A stretch of 64,000 nt of DNA from Klebsiella ornithinolytica NBRC 105727 = ATCC 31898 (GCF_001598295.1 NZ_BCYR01000005.1:286863-350862), one strand, 5' to 3'; shown: positions 9,707 through 20,314, numbered from the stretch's first letter. The notes: a model not told the origin generated them from the sequence alone. Program-made: numbers and translations.

Positions 9707-10246
9707 TTACGCTTTGTTGTTAAGGACCAGCTGGCCGTTACTGTCCAGCGGAATCTGCGTACCGGGATCGTGTTCCATGCGGATTTTTCCCTGCTGATCG
9801 CCGATTTTGTAGGTCACATCGTAGCCCAGCATTTTGTCCGACTTGTCGTACACCGTTTTACAGCGCTGCTGGGTGGTGGTGTAGGTATCCCCTTCCTGCA
9901 TCGAGCCCTGAATCTGGTTACCGGCATAACCGCCGCCCAACGCGCCCACTACGGTCGCCACGCTGCGACCACGACCGCCGCCAAACTGATGGCCGATGAC
10001 CCCGCCGGCAACGGCGCCAAGAACGGAGCCGGCGATGCGGTTTTCATCCTGCACCGGACGACGATGGGTCACGGTGACGTTACGGCATTCCTGACGCGGA
10101 GTTTTTACGGTCTCTTTTATCGGTGTACTGGACACCACTTGCGCATATTGCGGGCCACGATCTAAGACGTTAAGACCAGCGACAGCTGCAACACCCAGCG
10201 CGGCAGCCACGCCAATCCCTATACCCGCCAACATTGATTTATTCAC
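9707..10246 (-). CDS. ycfJ: YcfJ, glycine-zipper membrane protein of unknown function
   Basis: The 179-aa protein has one N-terminal hydrophobic segment (MLAGIGIGVAAALGVAAVAG) and a central glycine-zipper 2TM-type region (GSVLGAVAGGVIGHQFGGGR ... GALGGGYAGNQIQG). It resembles outer-membrane lipoproteins of the SlyB/Rcs-linked type but has no lipobox. The start is GTG at 10246 (reading MNKSMLAGIG), with a GGAGG eight bases upstream. The longer open frame to 10306 has no homology in its first 20 codons. Function is unknown; in E. coli it has been linked to biofilm phenotypes. Confidence 0.9.
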   Translation of the reverse strand: MNKSMLAGIGIGVAAALGVAAVAGLNVLDRGPQYAQVVSSTPIKETVKTPRQECRNVTVTHRRPVQDENRIAGSVLGAVAGGVIGHQFGGGRGRSVATVVGALGGGYAGNQIQGSMQEGDTYTTTQQRCKTVYDKSDKMLGYDVTYKIGDQQGKIRMEHDPGTQIPLDSNGQLVLNNKA

Positions 10247-10390
10247 GGGGTATCCTCCCTTGTTGCTGATAGAAACAATTCTGCTATCGACCCGGGAACC
10301 TTGCAAATGAGAAAGCGGATGAAAAATGCGAGGAAAAGCGGAAAACGGAGTGGATTCAGAGGAATCTGAGATGTTATGCGTTCAATGACA

Positions 10391-10433
10391 GACAGAAATT
10401 CTGTCGTTGAGCCGGCAAGGAGATAACCGGCTC
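10391..10433 (-). terminator. Tandem hairpins downstream of ndh
   Basis: GACAG...CTGTC (10391-10405) and GAGCCGG...CCGGCTC (10409-10433) lie side by side between ndh and ycfJ. Neither has a good T tract on the minus strand, so they may block 3' decay of ndh mRNA rather than terminate efficiently. Confidence 0.45.
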
Positions 10434-10500
10434 GACGTTAGCCTTGTCACAATCCCGAGCGCGCCTGGCGGCACAACCCGGGAATGAGGCAAACAGATAC

Positions 10501-11805
10501 TCAGTGCAGCTTCAGACGGGGACGAATGATGCGGTTGATGCGACCTACCAGCATCATCAGGCCGGTCTTGCAGTAGCCGTGCAGCGCGATCTGGTGCATA
10601 CGGTACAGAGAGATATAGACGAAGCGCGCAATACGTCCTTCAACCATCATTGAACCGCGCATCAGGTTGCCCATCAGGCTCCCGACGGTCGAGTAGTTGG
10701 AGAGCGAAACCAGCGAACCGTGATCTTTGTAGACGTAGGACTTCAGCGGTTTGTCTTTCATCTGCGCCAGAATATTATTCAGCGCGCAGGTCGCCATCTG
10801 GTGAGCCGCCTGGGCGCGCGGCGGCACAAATCCGCCTTCCGGACGCGCGCAGGATGCGCAGTCGCCGATCGCATAAATATCCGGGTCAAGCGTCGTTTGC
10901 AGCGTTGGCTGAACCACCAGCTGGTTAATGCGGTTGGTTTCCAGACCGCCGATCTCTTTCATAAAGTCCGGCGCTTTGATCCCCGCCGCCCAGACCATCA
11001 GGTCGGCATTAATGAACTCGCCGTCTTTGGTGTGCAGACCGTTGGCATCGGCGCTGGTCACCATGGTTTTCGTCAGGACGCGCACGCCAAGCTTTGTCAG
11101 TTCATTGTGAGCGGCGCCGGAAATACGCGGCGGCAGCGCAGGAAGAATACGCTCACCCGCTTCAACCAGGGTCACGTTCAATGCCTCGTTAGTCAGCCCT
11201 TTATAACCGTAGCTGTGCAGCTGCTTCACCGCGTTGTGCAGTTCAGCCGAGAGCTCAACGCCGGTTGCCCCGCCGCCCACGATCGCGATATTGACTTTGC
11301 CGTTGGCGCCGAGGTTAGCCGAGTATTTCAGGAACAGGTTCAGCATTTCCTGATGGAAACGACGCGCCTGGTGCGGGTTATCAAGGAAAATACAGTTCTC
11401 TTTGACGCCCGGAGTATTAAAATCGTTAGAGGTACTGCCCAGCGCCATCACCAGCGTGTCGTACGGCAGTTTGCGCTCGGCGACCAGCAGCTCACCCTTC
11501 TCGTCACGCAGCTCGGACAGCGTAATGGTTTTCGCTTCACGGTTAATATCCGCCACTGAACCCAGCTGGAACTGGAAACCGTGGTTGCGGGCGTGGGCCA
11601 GATAGCTCAGCGCATCGACACCTTCATCGAGCGAACCGGTCGCCACTTCATGCAGCAACGGCTTCCACAGATGGCTATGATTACGGTCCACCAGCGTGAT
11701 TTTCGCTTTTTTGTTACGCCCCAGCTTTCTCCCCAGCTGAGTCGCCAGTTCCAGTCCACCGGCACCGCCACCTACGATTACGATTTTTTTCAATGGTGTA
11801 GTCAC
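10501..11805 (-). CDS. ndh: Ndh, type II NADH:quinone oxidoreductase
   Basis: Single-subunit, non-proton-pumping NADH dehydrogenase that passes electrons from NADH through FAD to ubiquinone at the inner membrane. The 434 aa match the E. coli length. Two dinucleotide-binding folds are clear: [18 protein letters not shown] near the N terminus (FAD) and [19 protein letters not shown] near residue 170 (NADH). The C-terminal amphipathic part ([17 protein letters not shown]) is the membrane anchor region. A consensus FNR site upstream fits the known anaerobic repression of ndh. Confidence 0.97.
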   Translation of the reverse strand: MTTPLKKIVIVGGGAGGLELATQLGRKLGRNKKAKITLVDRNHSHLWKPLLHEVATGSLDEGVDALSYLAHARNHGFQFQLGSVADINREAKTITLSELRDEKGELLVAERKLPYDTLVMALGSTSNDFNTPGVKENCIFLDNPHQARRFHQEMLNLFLKYSANLGANGKVNIAIVGGGATGVELSAELHNAVKQLHSYGYKGLTNEALNVTLVEAGERILPALPPRISGAAHNELTKLGVRVLTKTMVTSADANGLHTKDGEFINADLMVWAAGIKAPDFMKEIGGLETNRINQLVVQPTLQTTLDPDIYAIGDCASCARPEGGFVPPRAQAAHQMATCALNNILAQMKDKPLKSYVYKDHGSLVSLSNYSTVGSLMGNLMRGSMMVEGRIARFVYISLYRMHQIALHGYCKTGLMMLVGRINRIIRPRLKLH

Positions 11806-11939
11806 GAGACCCCCTAAAAATATTAACCAATTGTTAATTAAAAGTTATATAAATAGCTCTTATTTAACAACAAGTTACAGCAGTGAAACCATTCAGCGAA
11901 ATTGAGAATACCATGAACGGGTCATTGGTCATACCAAAA

Positions 11940-11953
11940 TTGATATGCATCAA
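11940..11953. promoter_or_regulatory. FNR binding site upstream of ndh
   Basis: TTGAT-ATGC-ATCAA is a perfect FNR box, 135 bp upstream of the ndh start codon. FNR represses ndh in E. coli under anaerobic conditions. Confidence 0.8.
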
Positions 11954-11994
11954 GTTTTACCGCCTGTTTTTTAACCATGCCATCACCGGCGACA

Positions 11995-12028
11995 TAAAAA
12001 AAGCCCGCCGTATTCACATACGACGGGC
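11995..12028 (-). terminator. Terminator of the ycfP transcript
   Basis: GCCCGTCGTA and TACGGCGGGC (minus strand, plus coordinates 12003-12028) form a 10-bp stem followed by seven T. It ends the minus-strand run beginning at hinT. Confidence 0.9.
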
Positions 12029-12045
12029 CGGAGGCCGGGAGCAGA

Positions 12046-12588
12046 TCAGCCTAGCGTCTTAAAGGCTTTTATCCGCTGCAGATGGGGTGAGATGTTTTTG
12101 AATTTGTGGGTCTGCTCATGATCCCAGATGATTTCATAGTAGTGATGCAGCAGGTCGGCGGAACGCTGGCTGTCCAGCGCTTCGTCCTGGCGGGAGAGTA
12201 TCACCAGACAACGATCGCGGTTTTTCTCGCGGAAATTGTTGACGCACTTGGTCCCGATATCAGCATACTCTTCAGGCCTGTCGATCTTCCCTTCCATGTT
12301 TTCCGCAGGAAACAGATTGGGGTTAAAAATAGCCTGACGCACATCGCAAAGGAAACCGATCCGTTCCGCCCAATAGCCGCCCAGACCGACGCCGCAAATC
12401 AGCGGCCGATCGTCAGTATTAAGCTGCAGCATTTTATCGACTTCTTTTAACAAGTGCTGCATATCATGTTTTGGGTGCCGCGTACTGTAGCTTATCAGAC
12501 GCACATCGGGATCGATAAACTGCAGCTGCAGCACCTTCTCATGGTTTCCGGGACTGTTTGAGTCAAAACCGTGTAAATAGATAATCAT
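12046..12588 (-). CDS. ycfP: YcfP, UPF0227 alpha/beta-fold esterase-like protein
   Basis: Cytoplasmic protein of the UPF0227 family, alpha/beta hydrolase-like; the substrate is not known to me. The 180-aa product starts [17 protein letters not shown] and is nearly identical to E. coli YcfP, with the LHGF oxyanion-type motif and the C-terminal [17 protein letters not shown]. The ATG at 12588 gives the family length; a longer frame to 12639 overlaps nagZ. It is probably co-transcribed with nagZ, 26 bp upstream. Confidence 0.92.
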   Translation of the reverse strand: MIIYLHGFDSNSPGNHEKVLQLQFIDPDVRLISYSTRHPKHDMQHLLKEVDKMLQLNTDDRPLICGVGLGGYWAERIGFLCDVRQAIFNPNLFPAENMEGKIDRPEEYADIGTKCVNNFREKNRDRCLVILSRQDEALDSQRSADLLHHYYEIIWDHEQTHKFKNISPHLQRIKAFKTLG

Positions 12589-12614
12589 CGCATCCTCACC
12601 AGACTTCAGGTCAA

Positions 12615-13637
12615 TTACGCAGACTTCGCCTCTTGCCAACGCGCGTGGAGCTGCTCCAGCTGCGCATTAACCGTCTTCCAACGGGCAGAATCCCTTAACT
12701 CCTGACGGGTAAATGAACCTTTATGATACAATTTCGTAACACGCTCTGCTTTGATCGGCGACAGGTTATCCAGCACGCTGACCGCACCCTTACGATTATT
12801 GCAGACCAGGATCATATCGCAACCTGCATCCAGCGATGCCTGCCCGCGTTCGGCATAGCTGCCCATGATCGCCGCCCCTTCCATCGACAGATCGTCAGAG
12901 AAGATCACCCCATCGAAACCCAGTTCACCGCGCAACACCGTCTTGAGCCAGTGCGCTGAACCGCTGGCCGGGCGCGGATCCACATCGCTGTAGATAACGT
13001 GGGCAGGCATAATGGCGTCGAGACGATTTTCCGCCACCAGGGTGCGGAAAACCGCCATATCCCGGGCCCGAATCTCGGCTTCAGCACGCGGATCTCGCGG
13101 CGTCTCTTTATGCGAATCCGCGGTCACTGCGCCGTGTCCCGGGAAGTGTTTCCCGGTGGTTTTCATTCCCGCCTCGTGCATTCCGTCGATAAAGCGGCGG
13201 GCGATAGCCAGCGCTTTATCCGGATCGTCATGATAAGCGCGTTCACCGATCGCGGCACTGATGTGGCCGACATCGAGAACCGGCGCAAAGCTGATATCGA
13301 TATCCATCGCGATCATCTCGCTGGCCATCAGCCAACCGGCCTGAGCCGCCAGCGCGCCGCCCTCTTCCATCCCCAGTAGCGCCGCAAAAGATTGCGCGGC
13401 CGGCAGTCGGGTAAACCCCTCGCGAAAGCGCTGAACGCGACCGCCTTCCTGATCGACGGCCACCACCAGATGATTGCGCGAAGCCTCGCGGATCTGGCGC
13501 ACCAGCTCCCGCAGTTGGGCCGGATCGTGATAGTTGCGGGTGAATAAAATCAGCCCGCCCACCAGCGGATGAGCGAGAATCTCACGCTCTTCCGCATCCA
13601 GTTCAAACCCTTCGACATCCAACATTACCGGACCCAC
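12615..13637 (-). CDS. nagZ: NagZ, beta-N-acetylglucosaminidase of peptidoglycan recycling
   Basis: Cytoplasmic GH3 glycosidase that removes GlcNAc from anhydromuropeptides during cell-wall recycling; its products also control ampC induction where present. The 340 aa show the family signatures [16 protein letters not shown] (His/Asp loop) and [10 protein letters not shown] (nucleophile Asp). The start is GTG at 13637 (reading [14 protein letters not shown]), preceded by GAGG five bases upstream. The frame is open to 13682, but that extension overlaps thiK and lacks homology. It follows thiK by 20 bp. Confidence 0.96.
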   Translation of the reverse strand: MGPVMLDVEGFELDAEEREILAHPLVGGLILFTRNYHDPAQLRELVRQIREASRNHLVVAVDQEGGRVQRFREGFTRLPAAQSFAALLGMEEGGALAAQAGWLMASEMIAMDIDISFAPVLDVGHISAAIGERAYHDDPDKALAIARRFIDGMHEAGMKTTGKHFPGHGAVTADSHKETPRDPRAEAEIRARDMAVFRTLVAENRLDAIMPAHVIYSDVDPRPASGSAHWLKTVLRGELGFDGVIFSDDLSMEGAAIMGSYAERGQASLDAGCDMILVCNNRKGAVSVLDNLSPIKAERVTKLYHKGSFTRQELRDSARWKTVNAQLEQLHARWQEAKSA

Positions 13638-13657
13638 ACTGACCTCTCTTATCCTTT

Positions 13658-14476
13658 TCATTCTTTGCCTAACTGACACCATGTTTCATCTGCCAGCGTG
13701 ATAAATTGCCGGTCGCCGGTCTGCTGCCAGCGGCGTTCATACCAGCCCGCCATCAGCAATATGACCCAGGGACGCCAGCGTTGTACCTGTCGCCACAGCA
13801 GCCGCTCATCAATATGTGCCAGCCGGGCATATGCGGTGACCAGCTGGCGATGCGCCGTCGGCGCAATCCACACCGCGGCCAGCTCCAGCGCAATGTCGCC
13901 ATCGCCCGCATATTCCCAGTCGATCAACCGCGGCCCCGCTTTCGTATGGACAATATTGCCGGCGTGCACATCCATATGTAGCGGCGCCAGCCGCAGAGGG
14001 CGAGGCTCGCCGCGCTGCAACAAACGTTTATGCCAACGCAACCACAGCGGCGTGCGCCGCGCAGGATCGCAGGCCAGCCAGTAGCGTTCAAGCAGCGGTG
14101 CCAGCGCCACACGCCAGCCCAGACGCGGCTGCCGGTGCAGATGATACAATAACCCTGCCAGCCGCGGGCACTCCGGAAGCGTGCTTTTCATCTCGCCGTC
14201 GCAATATTCCACCGCCAGCCATCCCGGCGAATAGAAAAGCGGCGCGGGGACGACGGTCTTCGGCAGGCGAGACAGGGTGCGGTACTGGCGGAGGAATTCA
14301 CGGGCGGGAGCGTCGGGGTCGTGCGGCTGGCGCAGGACCAGCCGCCGGACGCCGTCGCTGATAATACAGCTGCCGCCGCTCAGGCCATTCTGGCCCAGGC
14401 CGGCGACAGGTGAATAGCGGGGAAAAAAGCGCGACAACACCTCATCGCGCGTCAGTTTACTGTTGCTGAACGGCAC
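13658..14476 (-). CDS. thiK: ThiK, thiamine kinase
   Basis: Phosphorylates thiamine to thiamine monophosphate in salvage. The 272-aa protein has the aminoglycoside phosphotransferase/choline kinase fold. The catalytic loop [12 protein letters not shown] and the metal-binding [17 protein letters not shown] are intact. The N-terminal half is more diverged from E. coli ThiK than the C-terminal half. Its 5' end overlaps the lpoB 3' end by 20 bp, suggesting coupled translation. Confidence 0.93.
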   Translation of the reverse strand: MPFSNSKLTRDEVLSRFFPRYSPVAGLGQNGLSGGSCIISDGVRRLVLRQPHDPDAPAREFLRQYRTLSRLPKTVVPAPLFYSPGWLAVEYCDGEMKSTLPECPRLAGLLYHLHRQPRLGWRVALAPLLERYWLACDPARRTPLWLRWHKRLLQRGEPRPLRLAPLHMDVHAGNIVHTKAGPRLIDWEYAGDGDIALELAAVWIAPTAHRQLVTAYARLAHIDERLLWRQVQRWRPWVILLMAGWYERRWQQTGDRQFITLADETWCQLGKE

Positions 14477-15101
14477 CTTTACCTGACCAAATAATCTCGC
14501 CGGTCTGAACCAGCATCAGCTGCATTTTCAGCTCAGGTGAATTGACGTTGCCGGTCGCATTTGAGTACAGCACGTACTGAGCTCCCACGGTACGGGCAAT
14601 CCCCATCGCTTTGCTGCGGCTGCCGAGACTATCCTGAGGGGATAAACCCAGCTGCTGTTTTGCCACGCCCAGCTGCTGGGCAGACACCAGCGTAAATTTG
14701 CCATTCCCGCTCAGGGCATTGCGCAACGCCGTCGTCGCCTCTCCGGCGTTTAGCGTGCCGTTGGTGCGGTTATTCACGCTGTCGACCAGCAGAATACTTC
14801 CCGCATTGACGCCGCCTGCCTGCAGCATTTGCCCCACCATCGGTTGTACCGCCGCATTCCAGTCATAATGACGCACGCGCGGCGCGGGCTGTGCCGGCTG
14901 CTGCTCGTGTTCAATCGGCCCGGGCTGCCCCGGAATAGTCGGAACCGTAGGTACGGTTGGTACCGTCGGCTGCGGCTGGGCGGGCTGCGTTGGCTTCGGC
15001 TGCGCCTCCTCAACGGGAGCGGGCTCCTGACGTTGCCCCACGCACCCAGCAAGGAATATCGCCAGTGCCGTGATTAACGCGTAGCGACACATTTTAATCA
15101 T
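14457..15101 (-). CDS. lpoB: LpoB, outer-membrane lipoprotein activator of PBP1b
   Basis: Lipoprotein that reaches through the peptidoglycan from the outer membrane and activates the synthase PBP1b (MrcB). The 214 aa comprise a signal peptide with lipobox LAGC (Cys at about residue 20), a long Pro/Gln-rich linker (about 25-75, with [11 protein letters not shown] repeats) and the globular domain starting near [11 protein letters not shown]. The linker length fits the need to span the periplasm. It lies in the run hinT-ycfL-lpoB-thiK-nagZ-ycfP. Confidence 0.95.
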   Translation of the reverse strand: MIKMCRYALITALAIFLAGCVGQRQEPAPVEEAQPKPTQPAQPQPTVPTVPTVPTIPGQPGPIEHEQQPAQPAPRVRHYDWNAAVQPMVGQMLQAGGVNAGSILLVDSVNNRTNGTLNAGEATTALRNALSGNGKFTLVSAQQLGVAKQQLGLSPQDSLGSRSKAMGIARTVGAQYVLYSNATGNVNSPELKMQLMLVQTGEIIWSGKGAVQQQ

Positions 15102-15113
15102 TACAATTACCCC

Positions 15114-15488
15114 TTACAGATAAAGATACAGGCGGGCCTTATGCGCCCCCAAAATATTCGCGCTACCGTACAAGGTGACAGAAGAGTGCGCAGGCACCGT
15201 GATACTCCGGGCCGGCTCCAGCGGATGCATTTCCAGTCCTCTGGCGTCATACCAGAAGAAGCGGTAATGCACGATGATCGGTTCCTGTCGTTCATTAAAC
15301 AGTCTGGAAGTGGCGGTTGCCTGAATCTCTGAGGCCGTGACCTCTGGCGCATCGGCGCTGATGCCCGCCGCCAGCACGTTGGATTCCATCACCAGAGTCT
15401 GCTGTTCACCCACGGGGATTTCCGCATGGGAACCGCACCCGACCAGGAGCACAGCCGCCAGAAGCGGGCCGAAATGAGCTGCGCGCAT
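15114..15488 (-). CDS. ycfL: YcfL, predicted lipoprotein (DUF1425)
   Basis: A 124-aa exported protein with lipobox LVGC at residues 16-19 and a conserved C-terminal domain (VHYRFFWYDARGLEMHPLE ... SVTLYGSANILGAHKARLYLYL). Function is unknown. Conserved adjacency to lpoB (12-bp gap) and hinT (3-bp gap) suggests one transcript and an envelope role, which is inference. Confidence 0.9.
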   Translation of the reverse strand: MRAAHFGPLLAAVLLVGCGSHAEIPVGEQQTLVMESNVLAAGISADAPEVTASEIQATATSRLFNERQEPIIVHYRFFWYDARGLEMHPLEPARSITVPAHSSVTLYGSANILGAHKARLYLYL

Positions 15489-15491
15489 CGA

Positions 15492-15848
15492 TTAACCTTT
15501 GTGAGCCAGCATCGGACCTAGCGGGCGACCGCCCAGCAGGTGCATGTGGATATGGTAGACTTCCTGGCCGCCGTGGCGATTGCAATTGACAATCAGACGA
15601 TAGCCATCGTCAGCAAGACCCTCATCACGCGCAATTTTTGCCGCCACGGTCATCATGCGCCCCAGCGTCAGTTCATGTTCAGCGGTCACATCGTTGACGG
15701 TAGGAATCAGGATATTGGGGACAATCAGAATGTGGGTCGGCGCCTGCGGGGAAATATCGCGAAAAGCGGTCACCAGTTCATCCTGATAAACCATATCCGA
15801 CGGGATCTCCCGGCGAATGATTTTGCTAAAAATCGTTTCTTCTGCCAT
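15492..15848 (-). CDS. hinT: HinT, purine nucleoside phosphoramidase
   Basis: Histidine-triad hydrolase acting on AMP-lysine and related phosphoramidates. The 118-aa protein carries the HIT signature [13 protein letters not shown] with the catalytic His. The N terminus [18 protein letters not shown] is typical. It is the first gene of the minus-strand run that ends at ycfP. Confidence 0.95.
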   Translation of the reverse strand: MAEETIFSKIIRREIPSDMVYQDELVTAFRDISPQAPTHILIVPNILIPTVNDVTAEHELTLGRMMTVAAKIARDEGLADDGYRLIVNCNRHGGQEVYHIHMHLLGGRPLGPMLAHKG

Positions 15849-16210
15849 GACTGATTCCTTATTAATTTTTATACCGTGCTCTGGCCTGCCTCTGCAGATA
15901 AACGCGGATGCACAGGATTCGCCTAAGAGTATGAGCGAGTTACTCCTCCTCTTTCAACCTGAATGCGCTTTTTCTTATCCCGCGGCGCTGTTAGCTGCTG
16001 ATGGATTAATCATATCTCCGGTGAATGCGTTTAACCGAAGCGCTAATTGCCGTTTCTGATAACACTTCTTACTTCTGTTTACACATTAAATACTAATGCG
16101 TATATTTCTCATTTGTATTCACTATTGGATGCGGTGCGCTTCCAGACACGATATGACCGTGGCCGTAGAGTCCCGGCACATAACAATAACTATTTGATTA
16201 AGGGTTTATG
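15849..16210. other. hinT-fhuE intergenic region
   Basis: No gene was recognised. It must hold the divergent hinT and fhuE promoters. The fhuE-proximal part is AT-rich; 16179-16197 resembles a weak Fur box (about 11 of 19 positions), which would fit iron control of fhuE but is not convincing alone. Confidence 0.4.
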
Positions 16211-18403
16211 ATGCTTCTCACGATTAATTCCCGGGATCGGCGTATCGCGCCGTCCCTGCTGGCCGTTGGTATTGCGCTGGCGCTTCATCCCGGCCTCAGT
16301 ATTGCCGCCGCCGATACCGACGATACCATCATTGTAGAAGGTACAACGGAAATCAGGCCTGATGCCCAACAGCAGGATTACAGCGTTAAAACCACCACCA
16401 CTGGCACTAAACTGCTATTAGTACAACGGGATATCCCACAATCCGTCAGTGTCATCAGCCAGCAGCGCATGCAGGACCAGGAACTCAACACTATCGAACA
16501 GGTTCTGGATAATACGACCGGCGTGAGCGCATCCCGCGTTGACACCCATCGTACTAACTTTTATTCCCGCGGCTTCTTCGTCAGCAACTTTGCGTATGAA
16601 GATATGCCAACGTTCCTCGATAACCGATGGAACTTCGGCGATACCGCTGGCGATACGGCAATTTATGACAAAATCGAAGTAGTACGCGGCGCGGCGGGGT
16701 TAATGAGCGGCACGGGCAACCCTTCAGCCTATGTCAACATGGTACGTAAGCATGCCGACAGTAAAGAATTTAAAGGCTCGGTTTCTGCCACCTATGGCAG
16801 CTGGAACAATCAACGTTATGTATTGGATCTCCAGGCTCCGTTAACCGAGTCGGGCAACGTCCGGGGACGGGTCATCACCGGCTACCAGGATAAGGATTCG
16901 TGGGTTGAACGTAACCACTATCGTAAAAAATTCATCTACGGCGTCGTGGATGCGGACGTCACGGATTCCACCACTCTTTCGTTGGGCTATGACTATCAGG
17001 AGAGTGAGGAAGACAGCCCGACCTGGGGCGGTTTCCCGTCAATGTTCAGCGATGGCAGCAAGACCCATTTCCGTCGAGGCTTTAACACCGCGGCCGACTG
17101 GACCTACTCTAACGTCGATTCAACCAAAATCTTCGCCAACCTCACACAGCGCTTTGATAACGGCTGGGAAGCCAAAATCAATACCATGCACGCGGAAACC
17201 AACTTTGACAGCAAGTTAATGTATATCGACGGTTATCCCGATAAAGCAACGGGACTGTATGACGCATCCAAATGGTATGGCGCCTGGGGCGGCTGGAACA
17301 AGGGTCAACGTAAACAGGACTCAGTAGACGCATTCGTACGCGGCGGGTACAACCTGCTGGGCCGCCAGCATGAAGTCATGTTCGGCGGCAGCTATAGCCG
17401 CCAGCGCAATAACTATGACAACGCCTATCCGGTTAACGATAACTATGGCCTGATGGACGTTGGCAGTATTTACGACTATAACGGTAAGCTGTCCGACCCG
17501 GCATGGTCCAATTTTGCGCTCTATCAGCGCGACGTGATCCGGCAGAAATCCCTGTATGCCGCGTCGCGCATCTCCCTTGCGGATCCGCTGCACCTGATCC
17601 TTGGCGCCCGCTATACAGAGTGGAGCGCTAAATATAACCTCGAGCGCCAGCCGGATGAAATCCGTCACGCAAAATTCGACGACGTGACCCCGTATGCCGG
17701 CCTGATTTATGACATCGACGATACCTGGTCCGTTTACGCCAGCTATACCTCTATCTTCCAGCCGACCGGCCAGCGCGATATCAATAGTGTGTTCCTCGAT
17801 CCGACGACCGGTAAGAGCTATGAAACAGGCGTGAAAGGTGACTGGTTCGACACTCGTCTGACAGCAACGGTATCCCTCTTCCGTATTGAACAGGACAACG
17901 TCGCCGTGAATACCGGGACAACAATTCCAGGTTCTGGCGGCCAGACGGCATATAAATCTGTCGATGGCACCGTCAGCAAAGGGATTGAATTTGAGCTGAA
18001 CGGTGCGCTGACCGATAACTGGCAATTAACCTTTGGCGGCAGTCGCTACGTTGCAGAAGATGAAGACGGAAATGCGGTTAACCCAAGCCAGCCGCGTACC
18101 TCACTGAAGTTGTTCACCCGTTACCAGTTGCCAGTGTTGCCGGCATTGACCATCGGCGGCGGCGCGCGCTGGCAGAATAAAACCTGGCAAGAGCTTGATA
18201 ATGGCCCGAACAACGTCAGCACGATTACCCAAAGCGGTTACACGATTATCGATCTGTTCACCCGCTACCAGGTGAGTAAAAACTTTGCCGTGCAGGGCAA
18301 TGTCAACAACCTGTTCGACAAAGAGTACTACGACTATCTGGGTAGCTACGGCGTGTATGGTGCGCCACGCAACTTCTCAGTTAATGCCAGCTACAGCTTC
18401 TGA
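16211..18403 (+). CDS. fhuE: FhuE, TonB-dependent receptor for coprogen and rhodotorulic acid
   Basis: Outer-membrane receptor for ferric fungal hydroxamates. The 730-aa protein has a signal peptide ending AAA, a TonB-box-like DTIIVEGTT, a plug (RDIPQSVSVISQQRMQDQEL ... VVRGAAGLMSGTGNPSAYVN) and a barrel ending NVNNLFDKEYYDY ... NASYSF. It aligns with E. coli FhuE throughout and sits in the same place, between hinT and ptsG. The ATG at 16211 places AAGGG six bases upstream; the ATG at 16208 is only three bases away. Confidence 0.9.
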   Translation: MLLTINSRDRRIAPSLLAVGIALALHPGLSIAAADTDDTIIVEGTTEIRPDAQQQDYSVKTTTTGTKLLLVQRDIPQSVSVISQQRMQDQELNTIEQVLDNTTGVSASRVDTHRTNFYSRGFFVSNFAYEDMPTFLDNRWNFGDTAGDTAIYDKIEVVRGAAGLMSGTGNPSAYVNMVRKHADSKEFKGSVSATYGSWNNQRYVLDLQAPLTESGNVRGRVITGYQDKDSWVERNHYRKKFIYGVVDADVTDSTTLSLGYDYQESEEDSPTWGGFPSMFSDGSKTHFRRGFNTAADWTYSNVDSTKIFANLTQRFDNGWEAKINTMHAETNFDSKLMYIDGYPDKATGLYDASKWYGAWGGWNKGQRKQDSVDAFVRGGYNLLGRQHEVMFGGSYSRQRNNYDNAYPVNDNYGLMDVGSIYDYNGKLSDPAWSNFALYQRDVIRQKSLYAASRISLADPLHLILGARYTEWSAKYNLERQPDEIRHAKFDDVTPYAGLIYDIDDTWSVYASYTSIFQPTGQRDINSVFLDPTTGKSYETGVKGDWFDTRLTATVSLFRIEQDNVAVNTGTTIPGSGGQTAYKSVDGTVSKGIEFELNGALTDNWQLTFGGSRYVAEDEDGNAVNPSQPRTSLKLFTRYQLPVLPALTIGGGARWQNKTWQELDNGPNNVSTITQSGYTIIDLFTRYQVSKNFAVQGNVNNLFDKEYYDYLGSYGVYGAPRNFSVNASYSF

Positions 18404-18433
18404 TCTATCGATTTAAGCTGTTCTCTACCAGTC

Positions 18434-18465
18434 AGTCCCCGCTCGTGAATAATATGGCGGGGGCT
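18434..18465 (+). terminator. Possible terminator of fhuE
   Basis: AGTCCCCGC (18434-18442) pairs with GCGGGGGCT (18457-18465), one G:T pair included, followed by a short GTTTC. The T tract is weak. Confidence 0.5.
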
Positions 18466-18532
18466 GTTTCATCCCCGATATCATCCATCTCGTCTCTTAT
18501 TCACCTGTTCATCCGCGGCCCAAGGCAGCAAT

Positions 18533-18556
18533 AAAAAAGGCAGCCAGTTGGCTGCC
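18533..18556 (-). terminator. Terminator of ptsG
   Basis: On the minus strand GGCAGCC, AACT, GGCTGCC is followed by TTTTTT. It lies 21 bp past the ptsG stop. Confidence 0.9.
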
Positions 18557-18577
18557 TTAGTCTCCCCACATCACGAC

Positions 18578-20011
18578 TTAGTTGCTGCGGATGTATTCAT
18601 CCATTTCAGTTTTCAGGTTATCGGATTTGGTCCCGAAGATTGCCTGAACACCTGAACCTGCAACAACCACACCAGCAGCGCCCAGTTTTTTCAGGCCAGC
18701 CTGATCAACTTTCGCTACGTCGGCCACGCTGACGCGCAGACGGGTGATGCATGCATCAAGGTTAGTGATGTTGTCTTTACCGCCGAACGCTGCAATCAGT
18801 GCCGGAGCCATTTCGCTGGTCGCACCGGCTTTGCTGTCTTCAGTGGTATCTTCACGACCCGGAGTTTTCAGGTCCAGTGCTTTAATCAGCACGCGGAAGA
18901 TAACGTAGTAGACGATGGCATAGCAGATACCGACGATCGGGAACAGCCACAGCTTGCTGCTGTTACCAGCCAGGACGATGAAGTCGATCAGACCGTGAGA
19001 GAACGACGTACCATCACGCATACCCAGCAGGATACAGATCGGGAAGGCCAGACCGGCAAGAATTGCGTGGATAACGTACAGAATCGGCGCAACGAACATG
19101 AAGGAGAACTCGATCGGCTCGGTGATACCGGTCAGGAACGAGGTCAACGCTGCGGAGATCATGATACCGCCCACTTTCGCGCGGTTTTCCGGCTTAGCGG
19201 AGTGCCAAATCGCGATAGCAGCAGCCGGCAGGCCGTACATTTTGAACAGGAAGCCACCGGACAGTTTACCCGCAGTCGGGTCGCCTGCCATATAACGAGG
19301 GATATCGCCGTGGAAGACCTGACCTGCCGCGTTGGTGTATTCACCAATCTGCATCTGGAAAGGAACGTTCCAGATGTGGTGCAGACCAAACGGTACCAGG
19401 CAGCGTTCGATGAAGCCGTAGATACCGAACGCCACAACCGGGTTCTGGTATGCCGCCCACTGAGAGAAGGTCTGGATAGCAGTACCGATCGGTGGCCAGA
19501 TGAAGGACAGGATCACGCCGGTGAAAATAGCGGCGAGACCGGAGATAATCGGAACAAAACGCTTGCCCGCAAAGAAGCCCAGATATTCAGGCAGCTTGAT
19601 ACGGTAGAAGCGGTTGAACATGTACGCTGCAATAGCACCAGAGATAATACCGCCGAGTACGCCGGTATCAGCCAGGTGTTTGGCCGCAATTTCTTCAGCA
19701 GGTAAATGCAGAACCAGCGGCGCAACGACCGCCATGGTTTTCACCATGATGCCGTAAGCAACAACGGAAGCCAGCGCAGATACGCCGTCGTTATTGGTGA
19801 AGCCAAGCGCCACACCGATAGCGAAGATCAATGGCATATTGGCAAAGACTGAACCGCCTGCTTCTGCCATAACGTGGGAAACAACGGCTGGCAGCCAGCT
19901 GAAGTTTGCGGAACCGACGCCCAGCAGGATACCTGCGATAGGCAGCACGGAGACCGGCAGCATCAGCGATTTACCGACCTTCTGCAGGTTAGCAAATGCA
20001 TTCTTAAACAT
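18578..20011 (-). CDS. ptsG: PtsG, glucose-specific PTS enzyme IIBC
   Basis: Membrane permease that imports and phosphorylates glucose using phosphate from Crr (EIIA-Glc). The 477 aa match the E. coli length. The hydrophobic IIC domain covers about residues 1-390 ([15 protein letters not shown] ... [19 protein letters not shown]). The IIB domain follows, with the phosphorylated Cys in [13 protein letters not shown] (about residue 421). The start is the ATG at 20011 ([14 protein letters not shown]); the frame is open to 20095 but that part is leader. Mlc, CRP and SgrS target sequences upstream are conserved, so glucose and sugar-phosphate stress control should operate. Confidence 0.98.
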   Translation of the reverse strand: MFKNAFANLQKVGKSLMLPVSVLPIAGILLGVGSANFSWLPAVVSHVMAEAGGSVFANMPLIFAIGVALGFTNNDGVSALASVVAYGIMVKTMAVVAPLVLHLPAEEIAAKHLADTGVLGGIISGAIAAYMFNRFYRIKLPEYLGFFAGKRFVPIISGLAAIFTGVILSFIWPPIGTAIQTFSQWAAYQNPVVAFGIYGFIERCLVPFGLHHIWNVPFQMQIGEYTNAAGQVFHGDIPRYMAGDPTAGKLSGGFLFKMYGLPAAAIAIWHSAKPENRAKVGGIMISAALTSFLTGITEPIEFSFMFVAPILYVIHAILAGLAFPICILLGMRDGTSFSHGLIDFIVLAGNSSKLWLFPIVGICYAIVYYVIFRVLIKALDLKTPGREDTTEDSKAGATSEMAPALIAAFGGKDNITNLDACITRLRVSVADVAKVDQAGLKKLGAAGVVVAGSGVQAIFGTKSDNLKTEMDEYIRSN

Positions 20012-20031
20012 AATTGAGAGTGCTCCTGAGT
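20009..20031 (-). promoter_or_regulatory. SgrS sRNA target overlapping the ptsG ribosome-binding site
   Basis: The mRNA segment ACTCAGGAGCACTCTCAATT next to the start codon is the same as the E. coli ptsG segment paired by SgrS. It contains the AGGAG Shine-Dalgarno (plus 20023-20027). SgrS itself is not in the window. Confidence 0.75.
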
Positions 20032-20106
20032 ATTTGGTGCTTTTTACGTTTTCACGCATTGGCACGGGGGGAGAACCGTGCCGTGGACAGGACATCTAAG
20101 CGCCCT

Positions 20107-20129
20107 TTATTTATTACACAGAGTAAAAT
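20107..20129 (-). promoter_or_regulatory. Mlc operator of ptsG
   Basis: The segment around TTATTACACAGAGTAAAA is the same as the E. coli ptsG Mlc site. Mlc represses ptsG until sequestered by transporting PtsG. Confidence 0.8.
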
Positions 20130-20146
20130 AATTGACGGAATCATTG

Positions 20147-20165
20147 TTTGACGGCTATCACGTTT
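20147..20165 (-). promoter_or_regulatory. CRP site of the ptsG promoter
   Basis: On the minus strand AAACGTGATAGCCGTCAAA contains GTGAT and a degenerate TCAAA half. It matches the promoter-proximal CRP site of E. coli ptsG as I remember it. Confidence 0.65.
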
Positions 20166-20223
20166 CAATCAGTCAGCGTTGAAAAATTTACACCAACTTA
20201 CATAAGCCGTGTCTGGATGTTGC

Positions 20224-20258
20224 AAAAAACCCTTCACCGCCCATTTTGTGGCGGTGAA
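20224..20258 (-). terminator. Terminator of the ycfH transcript
   Basis: TTCACCGCC (minus strand) pairs with GGCGGTGAA across an 8-nt loop, followed by GGGTTTTTT. Plus coordinates of the stem are 20233-20258. Confidence 0.85.
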
Positions 20259-20314
20259 CTTTACTCGCTTTACCTATTAATTACGAGCCTTAAAATAATA
20301 GAAAGATCGGCAGG

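Noticed and set aside
10720..11559. 279-aa frame antisense to ndh
   Set aside because: Shadow frame with low-complexity composition and no recognised family.
17321..18025. 234-aa frame antisense to fhuE
   Set aside because: Shadow frame; fhuE is intact in the other strand.
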